The notes: generated from the letters alone by a model not told the origin. 64,000 nucleotides of DNA from Clostridiales bacterium (GCA_003150035.1 QALR01000015.1:1-64000), one strand, 5' to 3'; shown: positions 16,205 through 24,451, counted from the first letter of the stretch. Program-made: numbers and translations.

Positions 16205-16783
16205 ATGTTACCCAATCGCCAAATTAAAGTCGAAGCCAAAGCAGCCCTTTCCGGCAACTGGGGCATCGCCATCGGAATCTGGGTCGTCTACCTTGTCCTT
16301 GGTTCCGCAATCGAGTTTACTTTCATCGGGCCCATCATTCTCTCAGGCGTGTTCGCCTTTGGATTCATGGCTGCCTATCTCACGCTCGTCCGTACCAAAA
16401 GCACAAGTTTTGAAACGCTCTTCTCCGGCTTTTCCAATTTTGGGACCACCTGTGTCGCCGGAATCCTTCAGACTATCTTTCTCACTTTATGGAGTCTGCT
16501 TTTTATCATTCCTGGGATTGTAAAAACCTATTCCTACTCCATGACCTACTATATCCTTCGCGATAATCCCAACCTTTCCGCATGTGAAGCTATCACGGAA
16601 AGCCGCCGCATGATGAACGGCTACAAGGGAAAGCTTTTCTGCCTCGATCTCAGCTTTATCGGATGGTTCCTTCTTTGCGCACTCACCTTTGGACTTCTCG
16701 GGCTTTATGTCCTTCCCTATTACAACGCCGCAAGAGCCCGCTTTTATGAAGATCTCAAAAACAAACCCACAGTAGAAGGTTAA
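16205..16783 (+). CDS. DUF975 family integral membrane protein
   Basis: This 192-residue membrane protein has four to five hydrophobic segments and the family signature CEAITESRRMMNGYKGKLFCLDLSF (shown here only as ACEAITESRRMMNGYKGKLF), followed by IGWFLLCALTFGLLGLY and a closing PYYNAARARFYEDL. DUF975 proteins are widespread in Bacillota and their function is unknown. The ATG at 16205 is supported by AAAGGAG; an earlier in-frame ATG at 16187 has none. It is monocistronic with its own promoter and terminator. Confidence 0.85.
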   Translation: MLPNRQIKVEAKAALSGNWGIAIGIWVVYLVLGSAIEFTFIGPIILSGVFAFGFMAAYLTLVRTKSTSFETLFSGFSNFGTTCVAGILQTIFLTLWSLLFIIPGIVKTYSYSMTYYILRDNPNLSACEAITESRRMMNGYKGKLFCLDLSFIGWFLLCALTFGLLGLYVLPYYNAARARFYEDLKNKPTVEG

Positions 16784-16792
16784 TAAAAACTC

Positions 16793-16828
16793 AGGACGGC
16801 TTCCGCAAAACGGAAGCCGTCCTTATTT
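16793..16828. terminator. Bidirectional terminator between DUF975 gene and galE
   Basis: A 13-bp stem AGGACGGCTTCCG (16793-16805) and CGGAAGCCGTCCT (16811-16823) is followed by TATTTTTT. It separates two convergent genes. Confidence 0.9.
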
Positions 16829-16841
16829 TTTCGTTTATCCG

Positions 16842-17858
16842 TCAGTCCTCATAGCCGTTCGGATTTTGGCTCTGCCATCTCCATGTGTCGCGGCACATAT
16901 CCTCGAGCGTTTTCTCCGCATGCCATCCGAGAAGTTCTTTCGATTTTGTTGCATCTGCATAGCATTCCGCCACATCGCCCGCACGGCGCGCAGAGGTGCG
17001 ATACGGCACCTTCACCCCGTTCGCCTTTTCAAACGCATGCACCATATCCAATACGCTGTAGCCGGCACTGGTTCCGAGATTGAAGACTTCCGTGCCCTTA
17101 TGCGCCGCCGCATAATCGAGCGCATAAGCATGGCCGCGCGCCAAATCGACAACATGGATATAGTCGCGCACGCCGGTTCCATCTTTCGTCGGATAGTCGT
17201 CTCCGAACACAGACAGATAAGGAAGCTTCCCAATCGCCACCTGTGAAATATAGGGCATCAGGTTGTTTGGAATGCCCTGCGGATCCTCTCCGATTAGTCC
17301 CGACTCATGCGCGCCGACCGGATTAAAGTAACGGAGCAGCACGACAGAGAGCTCCGGATCCGCCGCCGTCGTATCCTTCAGAATCACTTCAATCATATAT
17401 TTTGTCCACCCGTAGGGATTGGTGCATCTGCCGACAGCCGCCGTTTCCTTAATCGGCACCTCGTCCGGCGCGCCGTAAACCGTTGCGGACGAGCTGAAAA
17501 TAAACCGATGGCAATCATATTTTTTCATCGTTTCCAGCAAGGTAAGTGTCGTATCCAGATTGTTCCGATAATAAGCGAGCGGCTTTTCTACGGATTCTCC
17601 GACAGCCTTATACCCCGCGAAATGAATGACAGCCTCCGGCCTTTCTTCTCTGAAAAGTCCCGACAGCGCGTCACTATCCGCAACATTGATCTGGTAAAAC
17701 GGAAAATCTTTCCCCATAATGGTTTTCATCCGGTTCAGAACCTCCGGCTTACTGTTGGAAAAATCGTCCGCCACTACGACCTCATGTCCGAGCTTTGCAA
17801 TCTCAATGGCGGTATGCGAGCCGATATACCCCGCACCGCCTGCAAGCAACACCTTCAT
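16842..17858 (-). CDS. galE: UDP-glucose 4-epimerase
   Basis: This 338-residue short-chain dehydrogenase interconverts UDP-glucose and UDP-galactose with bound NAD. The Rossmann motif GGAGYIGSH opens the protein, the catalytic pair appears as NPYGWTKYMIE (YxxxK), and SSSATVYG supplies the active-site serine/threonine strand; RYFNPVGAHESG and VRDYIHVVDLA are typical of GalE. The start at 17858 (MKVLLAGG) is preceded by GGGAGGGAAC. No other galactose genes are adjacent, so it probably supplies UDP-galactose for surface glycans. Confidence 0.95.
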   Translation of the reverse strand: MKVLLAGGAGYIGSHTAIEIAKLGHEVVVADDFSNSKPEVLNRMKTIMGKDFPFYQINVADSDALSGLFREERPEAVIHFAGYKAVGESVEKPLAYYRNNLDTTLTLLETMKKYDCHRFIFSSSATVYGAPDEVPIKETAAVGRCTNPYGWTKYMIEVILKDTTAADPELSVVLLRYFNPVGAHESGLIGEDPQGIPNNLMPYISQVAIGKLPYLSVFGDDYPTKDGTGVRDYIHVVDLARGHAYALDYAAAHKGTEVFNLGTSAGYSVLDMVHAFEKANGVKVPYRTSARRAGDVAECYADATKSKELLGWHAEKTLEDMCRDTWRWQSQNPNGYED

Positions 17859-17909
17859 ACAAGTTCCCTCCCGCGAAAAATACACATATAAAATCCTATT
17901 TGAATTTAT

Positions 17910-17938
17910 ATTATAACGCAGACAAATGAAAAAATCAA
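17910..17938 (-). promoter_or_regulatory. galE promoter
   Basis: On the minus strand TTGATT (17938-17933) and TATAAT (17915-17910) are separated by 17 bases, about 50 bases before the galE start. The rest of the gap between galE and the deacetylase gene (to 18349) holds no gene I can support. Confidence 0.8.
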
Positions 17939-18266
17939 CGGTTTGACTATAATTTATGCTGTTTCAGATGGAGACCCGCCTTTGTTTGGCTCTCATCGCC
18001 GAAACGAAAAGAAAGAGGCTCTCATCCTTTTCACCATCTCTCGTACGTCACTGCCAACTATTCTTTGGCATGAATATAGGAAACCATATCCCCTAACGGG
18101 TCTTCACTGTCAAGTCAATAATCAGGAAAAAGTCCTTTGCCCTCTTTCACAGATACCGATAAAGACATTTCATTCGTTTGCAAAAGCGCCATCTTTCATT
18201 CCCCTCTGCCGAGCAAGATTTTTTCTATAAACCATAAAAGCCAGACATCCAAATAGAACATAAATC

Positions 18267-18294
18267 TTGCATTTTTTTCATTTTGTGATATGAT
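18267..18294 (+). promoter_or_regulatory. Promoter of the polysaccharide deacetylase gene
   Basis: TTGCAT (18267-18272) and TATGAT (18289-18294) with a 16-base spacer lie in an A+T-rich stretch about 55 bases upstream of the start codon. Confidence 0.6.
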
Positions 18295-18349
18295 TAAATA
18301 AGAATTTTTCCCTCAAACGCTCATCACATAGAAATACGGAGGAACCCAC

Positions 18350-19177
18350 ATGATTCAATTCGACCGATACAAAGACGGCAAGCGATACGCGCTTACCTTC
18401 AGCTATGACGATGCCGGCGCCGCGGACAGGCGTCTTGTCGAGCTATTCGCAAAATTCGGGATGAAGGCAACCTTCAATTTGATTTCCGGCAGTATAACAA
18501 ATCCCGAAACACATGGAATTCGCGCGGATGAGGTGCGTTCCCTTTATATTGAAAACGGGCACGAGGTTGCCTGCCATACCTTTTCCCATCCGCATCTGGA
18601 ACGGATGAGCATCCAAGACCAATACGGCGAAATCATGCGCGACCGCGAGCTTTTGGAAAAGGCAAGCGGCACTATTGTTCGTGGGCTTGCCTATCCATTT
18701 GGCACTTATAATCGTGAAACCTTCACCGCCATGGACACGGCTTCTGTTGTTTACGGCAGAACGGCGGGCGCTTCCGGGAATTTTCTTTTGCCGGACAATT
18801 TCAAGGTATGGGTCCCGACAACCCATCATAATGAATGCGAGCCGATGGTGAAAAGATTTCTCTACAACGTGGAAAAAGCCCCTTGGCGCGCAGGAGGCGT
18901 GCTCTATATCTGGGGGCACAGCTATGAATTTGACAATCCGGAGCTCCCGGTCGGCTGGGAAAAATTTGAGGAGCTGCTCACGGCACTCCACAGCGGCGCG
19001 CACGACATCTGGTATGCGACCAATATAGAGATTTACGATTACGTCCATGCGGTAAAGCGTATACGCCGCTCCGCGGACGGGAAAACGTTCTACAATCCGA
19101 CCGATATCGACATTTGGTTCTCGCAGGATGACAGGCCGCTTTGTATCGGCGCCGGCAAAACCGTTGTTTTAGAGTAA
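18350..19177 (+). CDS. Polysaccharide deacetylase (NodB homology, CE4)
   Basis: This 275-residue protein has the NodB fold: motif 1 LTFSYDDAGAADRR (catalytic base and metal Asp), motif 2 HTFSHPHLERM with the metal histidines, motif 3 RGLAYPFGTYN, and a late GVLYIWGHSYEF. CE4 enzymes remove N-acetyl groups from chitin, peptidoglycan or related polymers. No signal peptide or membrane anchor is present, which suggests a cytoplasmic substrate such as a sugar precursor or an unusual export route. TACGGAGGA precedes the ATG. Confidence 0.85.
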   Translation: MIQFDRYKDGKRYALTFSYDDAGAADRRLVELFAKFGMKATFNLISGSITNPETHGIRADEVRSLYIENGHEVACHTFSHPHLERMSIQDQYGEIMRDRELLEKASGTIVRGLAYPFGTYNRETFTAMDTASVVYGRTAGASGNFLLPDNFKVWVPTTHHNECEPMVKRFLYNVEKAPWRAGGVLYIWGHSYEFDNPELPVGWEKFEELLTALHSGAHDIWYATNIEIYDYVHAVKRIRRSADGKTFYNPTDIDIWFSQDDRPLCIGAGKTVVLE

Positions 19178-19199
19178 TATTCGTATCCAATACATTTCA

Positions 19200-19390
19200 T
19201 AAGGGAACCTGGACCCGCCCGTCATGTGTGGCAACGGCTAAAAAAACAATCTGAGCATTCAGCCGAAGACCCTATCCCCGACTGAATGTGAAAAGGAGCC
19301 CGTCGCTAGAGTGGCGGGGGATATCCCCCTAAGGTAGATACGAGAATAAAAGAATCGCTGTAGCGCATACGCCGCAGCGGTTCTTCTTTA
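19200..19390 (+). ncRNA. Candidate structured RNA with terminator
   Basis: This non-coding interval between convergent genes shows ordered helices. CATTCAG and CTGAATG form a hairpin around an unpaired GAAGACCCTATCCCCGA, CCCGCC in the 5' part can pair with GGCGGG near 19310, and GGGGGATATCCCCC forms another dyad. It ends with a terminator, AGAATCGCTG (19351-19360) with CAGCGGTTCT (19375-19384), then a T-rich run. A 6S-like layout (outer helix, open centre, hairpin) is conceivable but not demonstrated. The terminator may also serve the minus-strand genes that follow. Confidence 0.35.
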
Positions 19391-19392
19391 AT

Positions 19393-19599
19393 TTACGAAT
19401 CTGCCTTCACCCGCACACGTCTCAAAGCGGAATCGGCAAGAAACATGACCCCCTTAGCAAGGGCGACCGCCGCAGCGATTCCCAAGGCTGCTCGTACGGC
19501 TAGCGCAATCGAATCAGGCTTTGCTGTACGCACCGGAAGAATACCCGTCCCTGTAAATTGTACGGAATTATAAAAATTTCTGATTTTCTTTTCCACCAT
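19393..19599 (-). CDS. Small membrane protein downstream of an ECF sigma factor
   Basis: This 68-residue protein has one or two hydrophobic helices (SIALAVRAALGIAAAVALAKG, shown in part as AALGIAAAVALAKGVMFLA) and a basic tail LRRVRVKADS. The ATG at 19599 (MVEKKIRN) is preceded by GAAGGGA; an upstream in-frame start overlaps the sigma gene. It lies 32 bases after the ECF sigma gene in the same direction, so a role in controlling that sigma factor is possible, although it lacks the zinc-binding HxxxCxxC motif of classical anti-sigma proteins. Confidence 0.55.
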   Translation of the reverse strand: MVEKKIRNFYNSVQFTGTGILPVRTAKPDSIALAVRAALGIAAAVALAKGVMFLADSALRRVRVKADS

Positions 19600-19631
19600 A
19601 GAAAAACCGTCCCTTCCGCGGCAATACTTTC

Positions 19632-20162
19632 TCAAAGCAGCTCACGCAGCTTGGCTGCCGCACGTTGATATTTCTTTTTTGCAGCTTCTTCTGTCATGCC
19701 AAGTAAGGAAGCAATTTCCTTATGGCGAAGCCCCGCATATATTTTCAGCGTAATAATCTGCCGTTCCTCATCGTCCAGCCTGTCCAGCGCTTGTTTGACC
19801 TCCATTGAAGAAACGACAGCGCTTTCGTCGAAACGCATCGCCTGATCGGCAAATGTTTCTTCCGTTCCTTCAAAGCGGCGATGCCGAAAAAGATCAATGG
19901 CGAGGTTACGCGCAACGGAAAGCACCCATGCGCGTGCGTTGGTTCCCTTTCGATAGGAAAACGCTTTTTCCAAAATTTTGACGTAAGTTTCCTGAACGAT
20001 ATCGTCGGCAAGAGAAAAATCACGCAAGACCGAATAGGCGACCGCGTAAATCTGCCTGTTCATATATTGATGAATGATTTTCAAAGCATCCCTATCGCCC
20101 TGAGCAATCCGAAGGAGTGCTTTTTCGCATTCGGCACCCTCAAACAATTTTTCAATATCCAC
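19632..20162 (-). CDS. ECF-type RNA polymerase sigma factor
   Basis: This 176-residue sigma-70 family protein has region 2 (YSVLRDFSLADDIVQETYVKI, shown in part as DFSLADDIVQETYVKI; then ARAWVLSVARNLAIDLFRHRR) and region 4 (LDDEERQIITLKIYAGLRHK, then EIASLLGMTEEAAKKKYQRA). It contains only these two domains, as in extracytoplasmic-function sigma factors. A GTG at 20162 (VDIEKLFEGAE) with AAAGGA upstream gives a normal family length; an in-frame ATG at 20267 would add 35 atypical residues. A small membrane protein gene follows. Target genes are not identified. Confidence 0.85.
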   Translation of the reverse strand: MDIEKLFEGAECEKALLRIAQGDRDALKIIHQYMNRQIYAVAYSVLRDFSLADDIVQETYVKILEKAFSYRKGTNARAWVLSVARNLAIDLFRHRRFEGTEETFADQAMRFDESAVVSSMEVKQALDRLDDEERQIITLKIYAGLRHKEIASLLGMTEEAAKKKYQRAAAKLRELL

Positions 20163-20325
20163 CCGTGTAAATATCCTTTCCCCTAAAAAAATAAACGAAG
20201 CATAAAAGCAAAACGGGACAGTTTTTGGCAATCTCACATCTATGGAAAAACCGCCGTCCCTTTTCAAAAATATTCAGAATTTTATCAGCCGTCTTAAAAA
20301 ATTTCAGTCTCTTGAAAAATACGGA

Positions 20326-20354
20326 TTGACAAATGATATAAACAATGCTATGAT
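20326..20354 (+). promoter_or_regulatory. Promoter of the excisionase-like regulator gene
   Basis: TTGACA (20326-20331) and TATGAT (20349-20354) are separated by 17 bases, about 75 bases before the start codon. Confidence 0.8.
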
Positions 20355-20427
20355 ACAATTAAGAACAATTTAAGCAAATAATTTGCTGATATATTTCTAT
20401 GTATGATGCGATAAAAGGAGATTCTAA

Positions 20428-20886
20428 ATGTCACAACTTGAAAGATTGTATACGATGGATGAAGTTTCCAGAATGACCAATCTGCCCCTCCGAGTCATCC
20501 AAAACCATCTCCGCACGGGAACGCTGCGCGGAAGAAGGCTCGGTGGACAATGGCGATTCACCTCAACCGATATTCAAGAAATGATGGACAACATCATACC
20601 AGAATCAGAAACGGCAAAAGAACAGAAAAAAGCAGTTTCGGATTTTATGGACGGCACAAATGCCGAAAGGAAAGAGAAAAATCAGGTCTGCACGATTGCC
20701 GATCTTTATATCTCCCGCGAGGTCGCTGACAAAAAGGATAGTCAGCTACGCACGCTGCTGGATGTGACCGATAAAGACGTGGAAACCTACTATACCTATG
20801 ATTACGATGAAAAAGAAGAAAGAGCACGTTTTGTGTTTTTTGCTCCTCCGCAGCTTGTCAGCAAAATGATGCGTATTATCAAATAA
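20428..20886 (+). CDS. Excisionase/MerR-like helix-turn-helix protein with C-terminal domain
   Basis: This 152-residue protein has an N-terminal winged helix of the excisionase type (YTMDEVSRMTNLPLRVIQNH, then RGRRLGGQWRFTSTDIQEMM) at residues 8-55. A linker and a conserved-looking acidic C-terminal part (VCTIADLYISREVADKK, YYTYDYDEKEERARF) follow. Excisionase-like domains outside mobile elements act as transcription factors or as nucleoid-type regulators. AAAGGAGA precedes the ATG and the gene has its own promoter and terminator. I do not recognise the C-terminal domain. Confidence 0.75.
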   Translation: MSQLERLYTMDEVSRMTNLPLRVIQNHLRTGTLRGRRLGGQWRFTSTDIQEMMDNIIPESETAKEQKKAVSDFMDGTNAERKEKNQVCTIADLYISREVADKKDSQLRTLLDVTDKDVETYYTYDYDEKEERARFVFFAPPQLVSKMMRIIK

Positions 20887-20893
20887 TTTTTTA

Positions 20894-20919
20894 GAAAAAG
20901 CGGCTGTTGCCGCTTTTTC
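20894..20919 (+). terminator. Terminator of the excisionase-like gene
   Basis: AAAAAGCGGC and GCCGCTTTTT form a hairpin with a TGTT loop immediately after the stop codon; the 3' arm is itself the T run. Confidence 0.88.
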
Positions 20920-21089
20920 TATTGTAAAAACGGGGATTGGATTCATAAGTGCTTCTATTTTCACTCTTGTGATGTGCCATCAAGGGCCAACAATTTGGAA
21001 ATAGTATAGCATACCCGATAGAAAAAGGCAACCATTTTTCATTTTCTCCCTCATTTCGGAAAATCCCTTTATAATTTTTTTGCTTTTCA

Positions 21090-21118
21090 TTGACCGAACC
21101 CCATCTTTATGCTATACT
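21090..21118 (+). promoter_or_regulatory. Promoter of the LRR-ribF-carboxypeptidase operon
   Basis: TTGACC (21090-21095) and TATACT (21113-21118) have a 17-base spacer and lie about 30 bases before the first start codon. Confidence 0.75.
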
Positions 21119-21147
21119 AAAATTATAAAATAGAGAGGAGAATGCCC

Positions 21148-21816
21148 GTGAAAGCCGAGAAAAAACCCATACATTTCTTTGACGGTTTTATTGAAGGCGT
21201 CAGTGAATTCTGGAAATCGCGCAACATCCCTTTTTTGTTTGAAAAGCAAAATGGAAGCGTTGTCATCACCGGGTATAAAGACAGCCTGCTTCCAAAAACG
21301 GAAATACCTTCGGCAATTCGCGGGCTGCCCGTCAAAAAAATTGGCTCACGTGCTTTTCTGCAATGCGATTTTATAGAGGAAGCCATTCTTTCCGACGGGA
21401 TAGAAGAAATCGCGGCCAATGCGTTCTCCTCCTGCGACAGGCTGACGAAAATCCATATGGCGGATTCTGTGCGTTCCATCGGCCGCAATGCCTTTTTTGA
21501 ATGTGAAAATCTATTTGATGTGGGGCTTTCCGCGCTTCTTCAGACGCTTGGAGACAGAGCCTTTTTCGGCTGCGTCGGCCTGCGCGATATCACGCTGCCT
21601 GATTCACTGAAAAGCATTGGAGAGCAGGCTTTTTACGGCTGTCGGAAACTGCGAAGCATCCGTATGCCGCTTTCCCTGCGGTCGCTTCCGAGAAATACTT
21701 TCGACGGATGTATTCTGCTGGACGATATCTATTTGGAAAAAGGCTCTTACGCCGATGCTGTGCTTTCCCAAAGCGATCATCTCAGCAAAAAACTCAGATA
21801 TATACCAAGGATATAA
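21148..21816 (+). CDS. BspA-type leucine-rich repeat protein
   Basis: This 222-residue protein consists of about five 23-residue LRR_5 (BspA) repeats, recognisable as IGSRAFLQCDFIEEAIL, IAANAFSSCDRLTKIHM, IGRNAFFECENLFDVGL, LGDRAFFGCVGLRDITL and IGEQAFYGCRKLRSIRM. Unlike most BspA proteins it has no signal peptide or cell-wall anchor, so it is probably cytoplasmic. The GTG at 21148 is preferred because AGGAG lies seven bases upstream; an ATG at 21142 sits too close. It leads an operon with ribF and the carboxypeptidase homologue. Confidence 0.8.
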   Translation: MKAEKKPIHFFDGFIEGVSEFWKSRNIPFLFEKQNGSVVITGYKDSLLPKTEIPSAIRGLPVKKIGSRAFLQCDFIEEAILSDGIEEIAANAFSSCDRLTKIHMADSVRSIGRNAFFECENLFDVGLSALLQTLGDRAFFGCVGLRDITLPDSLKSIGEQAFYGCRKLRSIRMPLSLRSLPRNTFDGCILLDDIYLEKGSYADAVLSQSDHLSKKLRYIPRI

Positions 21817-21818
21817 GC

Positions 21819-22760
21819 ATGAAGCCAATTGATCTTGCAACCGGCAAAGAAGCCGTGCTCCTGCCGGAGGAAACCCTCTCCTGCGCCATCGGAAACTTTG
21901 ACGGCGTCCACCTCGGACATAAGGCATTGATTCTGCGTGCAGCGTCGCGTCCAGGCGGTGCGACAAAAAGCGCCGTTTGGACCTTTTCCGAGCCTTCTTC
22001 CCGTCTGTTAGATGGAAAAATCGGCCTTCTCACCACCATGGAGGAACGGCTCTCCCTGTTCCGTGCACTCGGTATCGATCTTGTTTTTTTAGAAGACTTT
22101 GACAGCGTACGCAACGTAGAAGCACATTCCTTTGCGGAGAACATCCTGTATCGTCAATGCCAAGTCCGCACAGCCGTATGCGGCTTCAATTTTTATTATG
22201 GGAAAAATGCCGCCGGCACTGCCGAAACTTTATCGGAATCTTTTCGCCTGCTGGGGGGACACGCCGAGATCATTCCTCCGTGTAAAATAGACGGCGTTAT
22301 CGTCAGTTCTTCAGAGATTCGTGCGGCGTTGGCCGCAGGCGATGTCGGACGGGCAACCGCTATGCTGGACAGGCCGTATTCTCTTACAGCTGTCGTCCGT
22401 GAGGGAAAGCAACTCGGGCATCGGCTCGGCTTTCCAACCATCAATCAGCTTTTCCCTGTTGAACGGGCACTTCCGCGCTTCGGTGTTTATGCCACTCGTG
22501 TCGCGGTAGATGGAAAGCGATATTACGGTGTATCCAATGTCGGTGTGCGCCCTACGGTAGAGCATACCACACAGGCAAACTGCGAAACGTATATTCTGGA
22601 CTTTGACGGAAATCTTTACGGCAAAACCGTCAAGGTGGAGTTCTGCCATTTCCTGCGTCCTGAGGAAAAATTCGAAAGCCCGACGGCTTTGCGTGATGCC
22701 ATTTTCCAAAACATCACGCAGACACGGGCATTTTTCCATCTTACGGAGAGTCGCCTATGA
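21819..22760 (+). CDS. ribF: Bifunctional riboflavin kinase/FAD synthetase
   Basis: This 313-residue enzyme makes FMN from riboflavin and then FAD. The N-terminal adenylyltransferase domain shows GNFDGVHLGH at residues 25-34 and VSSSEIRAAL before the linker. The C-terminal flavokinase domain has GKQLGHRLGFPTIN and YYGVSNVGVRPT. The ATG at 21819 follows the LRR stop by two bases and its 3' end overlaps the next gene by four (ATGA), indicating translational coupling. Length is normal for the family. Confidence 0.95.
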   Translation: MKPIDLATGKEAVLLPEETLSCAIGNFDGVHLGHKALILRAASRPGGATKSAVWTFSEPSSRLLDGKIGLLTTMEERLSLFRALGIDLVFLEDFDSVRNVEAHSFAENILYRQCQVRTAVCGFNFYYGKNAAGTAETLSESFRLLGGHAEIIPPCKIDGVIVSSSEIRAALAAGDVGRATAMLDRPYSLTAVVREGKQLGHRLGFPTINQLFPVERALPRFGVYATRVAVDGKRYYGVSNVGVRPTVEHTTQANCETYILDFDGNLYGKTVKVEFCHFLRPEEKFESPTALRDAIFQNITQTRAFFHLTESRL

Positions 22761-24094
22761 AAAGAAAATATAGCGCACATCGTCCTCTCCGCTCCTCGGG
22801 TATTTTGCTTTTTGTCCTGCTCTTTCTCGCCGTCTCTTTCCCCGCTCATGCCGAAAGCTATGAGACGGACGAGCTCGAAAGCCCGCATATCGCCGTCTAC
22901 AATGTGCAAAACGGCGTCTATGTTTTGACAAAAGCTGCCGACGTGCGTATCGCACCCGGTGCAACCGTAAAAATCATGACGGGCATTCTTGCCCTGGAAT
23001 ATTTTGACGGCAGGCTAGACACGCCTGTGACCGTAACCGCTAGCGCCCTTCGGGGGCTGGAAGGCAGCTCTGTGCTCGGGCTGAAGGAGGGAGAGACCAT
23101 TCCCGCCCGCGACCTTCTTTATGCACTGCTTGTCGCCGGCGCCAATGATGCGGCAAACGCGCTTGCAATCGCCGTTTCCGGGAGCATTTCGGAATTCGTC
23201 TCCAAAATGAACGCCAAAGCAAAAGAGCTTGGCGCGTCGGATACCCTTTATCTCAATGCGACAGGGCTCGACAACGGCACCTCTTACACCACTGCGGCAG
23301 ATACAGCAAAAATCGCCGCTTATGCCTATGAAAATCCGATGTTTATGCAGCTGTGCTCTGCCAGAGCTTATACGGTATCCGCCACCAACCGAAATGAGGA
23401 AATAACGGTTTACACCAAAAACATGCTTCTCTCCACGCAGTCGGAATATTACTTTCGGGACGCCAGGGGCATGTCCTCCGGTTATACAGACCTTTCCGGA
23501 TACTGCATCGTTTCGGCAATGGATACAGGTGCCTATCCTTATATATGTGTCACAATGGGTTCTGAAAAAAACGCCGCAGGAAAAATCGGCGGTTATATCG
23601 ACACAAAAGGACTGCTTACATGGGCAAGCAGCAATTTTGAAGAGAAAAAAATTCTGGATACATCCAAAATTTTAGGGGAACTTCCGGTACGGGCGGGACG
23701 CGGCGCCGATTATGTACTTATCGTGCCAGAAGATTCCGTTTATGCTTTCTTGGATGTGGATACGGATCTTTCCTCTCTTCAGCTTTCCCTGACTTTTGAC
23801 GAAGAATCACTCGGGGCGCCCGTCGAAAAAGGCACCAAGGTCGGGACGGTGTTTATCCTGCTCGACGGAAATCCGATCGGAAGCGCCGCATTGGTTACAA
23901 AATCCTATGTGCCGAGAAGCGCGTGGCTTGGCTTCTTTGCTGATATCGGCGAAATTTTGACAAGCAAAATTTTCCTTTGTTTATGCGCAGCGCTCCTGCT
24001 CGCCGCCGCTCTGTTTACATTCGGCAGATATTTCATGATTTACAAAAAAGCGAATATAAAAAACAGTCATAAAAATAAGCGTGATATAAAATAA
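22757..24094 (+). CDS. D,D-carboxypeptidase (DacF/PBP5-like) homologue lacking catalytic residues
   Basis: This 445-residue protein has a signal peptide (cleavage near SFPAHA, about residue 32), a transpeptidase-like domain, a PBP5 C-terminal beta domain and a final membrane helix (about 397-420). By alignment of familiar motifs, the nucleophile motif SxxK is ATVK (Ala69, Lys72 kept), SxN is GAN (Gly128), and KTG is SSG (Ser240-Gly242). Surrounding signatures (KIMTG, NDAANAL, GYTDLSGYC) are intact, so the fold is clear but it should not hydrolyse peptides. A scaffold or regulatory role in the cell wall is inferred. It overlaps ribF by four bases. Confidence 0.88.
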   Translation: MKRKYSAHRPLRSSGILLFVLLFLAVSFPAHAESYETDELESPHIAVYNVQNGVYVLTKAADVRIAPGATVKIMTGILALEYFDGRLDTPVTVTASALRGLEGSSVLGLKEGETIPARDLLYALLVAGANDAANALAIAVSGSISEFVSKMNAKAKELGASDTLYLNATGLDNGTSYTTAADTAKIAAYAYENPMFMQLCSARAYTVSATNRNEEITVYTKNMLLSTQSEYYFRDARGMSSGYTDLSGYCIVSAMDTGAYPYICVTMGSEKNAAGKIGGYIDTKGLLTWASSNFEEKKILDTSKILGELPVRAGRGADYVLIVPEDSVYAFLDVDTDLSSLQLSLTFDEESLGAPVEKGTKVGTVFILLDGNPIGSAALVTKSYVPRSAWLGFFADIGEILTSKIFLCLCAALLLAAALFTFGRYFMIYKKANIKNSHKNKRDIK

Positions 24095-24119
24095 TAATCA
24101 CAGAACCGGAAAGGATGGA

Positions 24120-24380
24120 ATGAAGATGGAAATTTCAAGCAAAAGTATGCCGGAATTCGACGCCAAAAAAATGGAAAAGAAGGCAAAAAAACTGTGGAAG
24201 GATCTGAACGAAGACAAGATCGAGATAAAGTTCATCACAACGCCGATGGGGCTGATTGTGATGGCTGCCGGAATCATGGCGCTTGTCTGTATTGCCAAAT
24301 GCGTCGGAAAAATGGAAAAGAAGGCCTCTCTTAAAAAGCAGGCGAAAAAGCTTGCCCGTGAGATGGCAGAAAAGGAATGA
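24120..24380 (+). CDS. Small single-pass membrane protein
   Basis: This 86-residue protein has a charged, Lys/Glu-rich N-terminal part (KKMEKKAKKLWKDLNEDK), one hydrophobic helix (MGLIVMAAGIMALVCIA, about residues 43-60) and a very basic tail (KKASLKKQAKKLAREM). AAAGGA precedes the ATG. It follows the carboxypeptidase homologue by 25 bases and is last in its operon before a terminator. I do not recognise the family. Confidence 0.65.
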   Translation: MKMEISSKSMPEFDAKKMEKKAKKLWKDLNEDKIEIKFITTPMGLIVMAAGIMALVCIAKCVGKMEKKASLKKQAKKLAREMAEKE

Positions 24381-24407
24381 ACGAAAGCTTTTCAACGGCA
24401 AAACAAA

Positions 24408-24447
24408 AACGGTCTGTCCGGAAATACCCCGGGCAGGCCGTTTCTCT
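24408..24447. terminator. Terminator closing the ribF operon
   Basis: ACGGTCTGTCCGG (24409-24421) pairs with CCGGGCAGGCCGT (24429-24441, with G-T pairs) and is followed by TTCTCTTTT. It separates convergent genes and may serve the BFD-like gene on the other strand. Confidence 0.85.
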
Positions 24448-24451
24448 TTTA

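Noticed and set aside
17943..18230. Open frame of 95 codons between galE and the deacetylase gene
   Set aside because: No ribosome binding site and no recognisable protein features.
19597..20255. Similar strings GAAAAACCG and TCCCTT near 19600 and 20246
   Set aside because: The match is short and interrupted; one copy overlaps a ribosome binding site, so chance or a shared binding-site sequence explains it.
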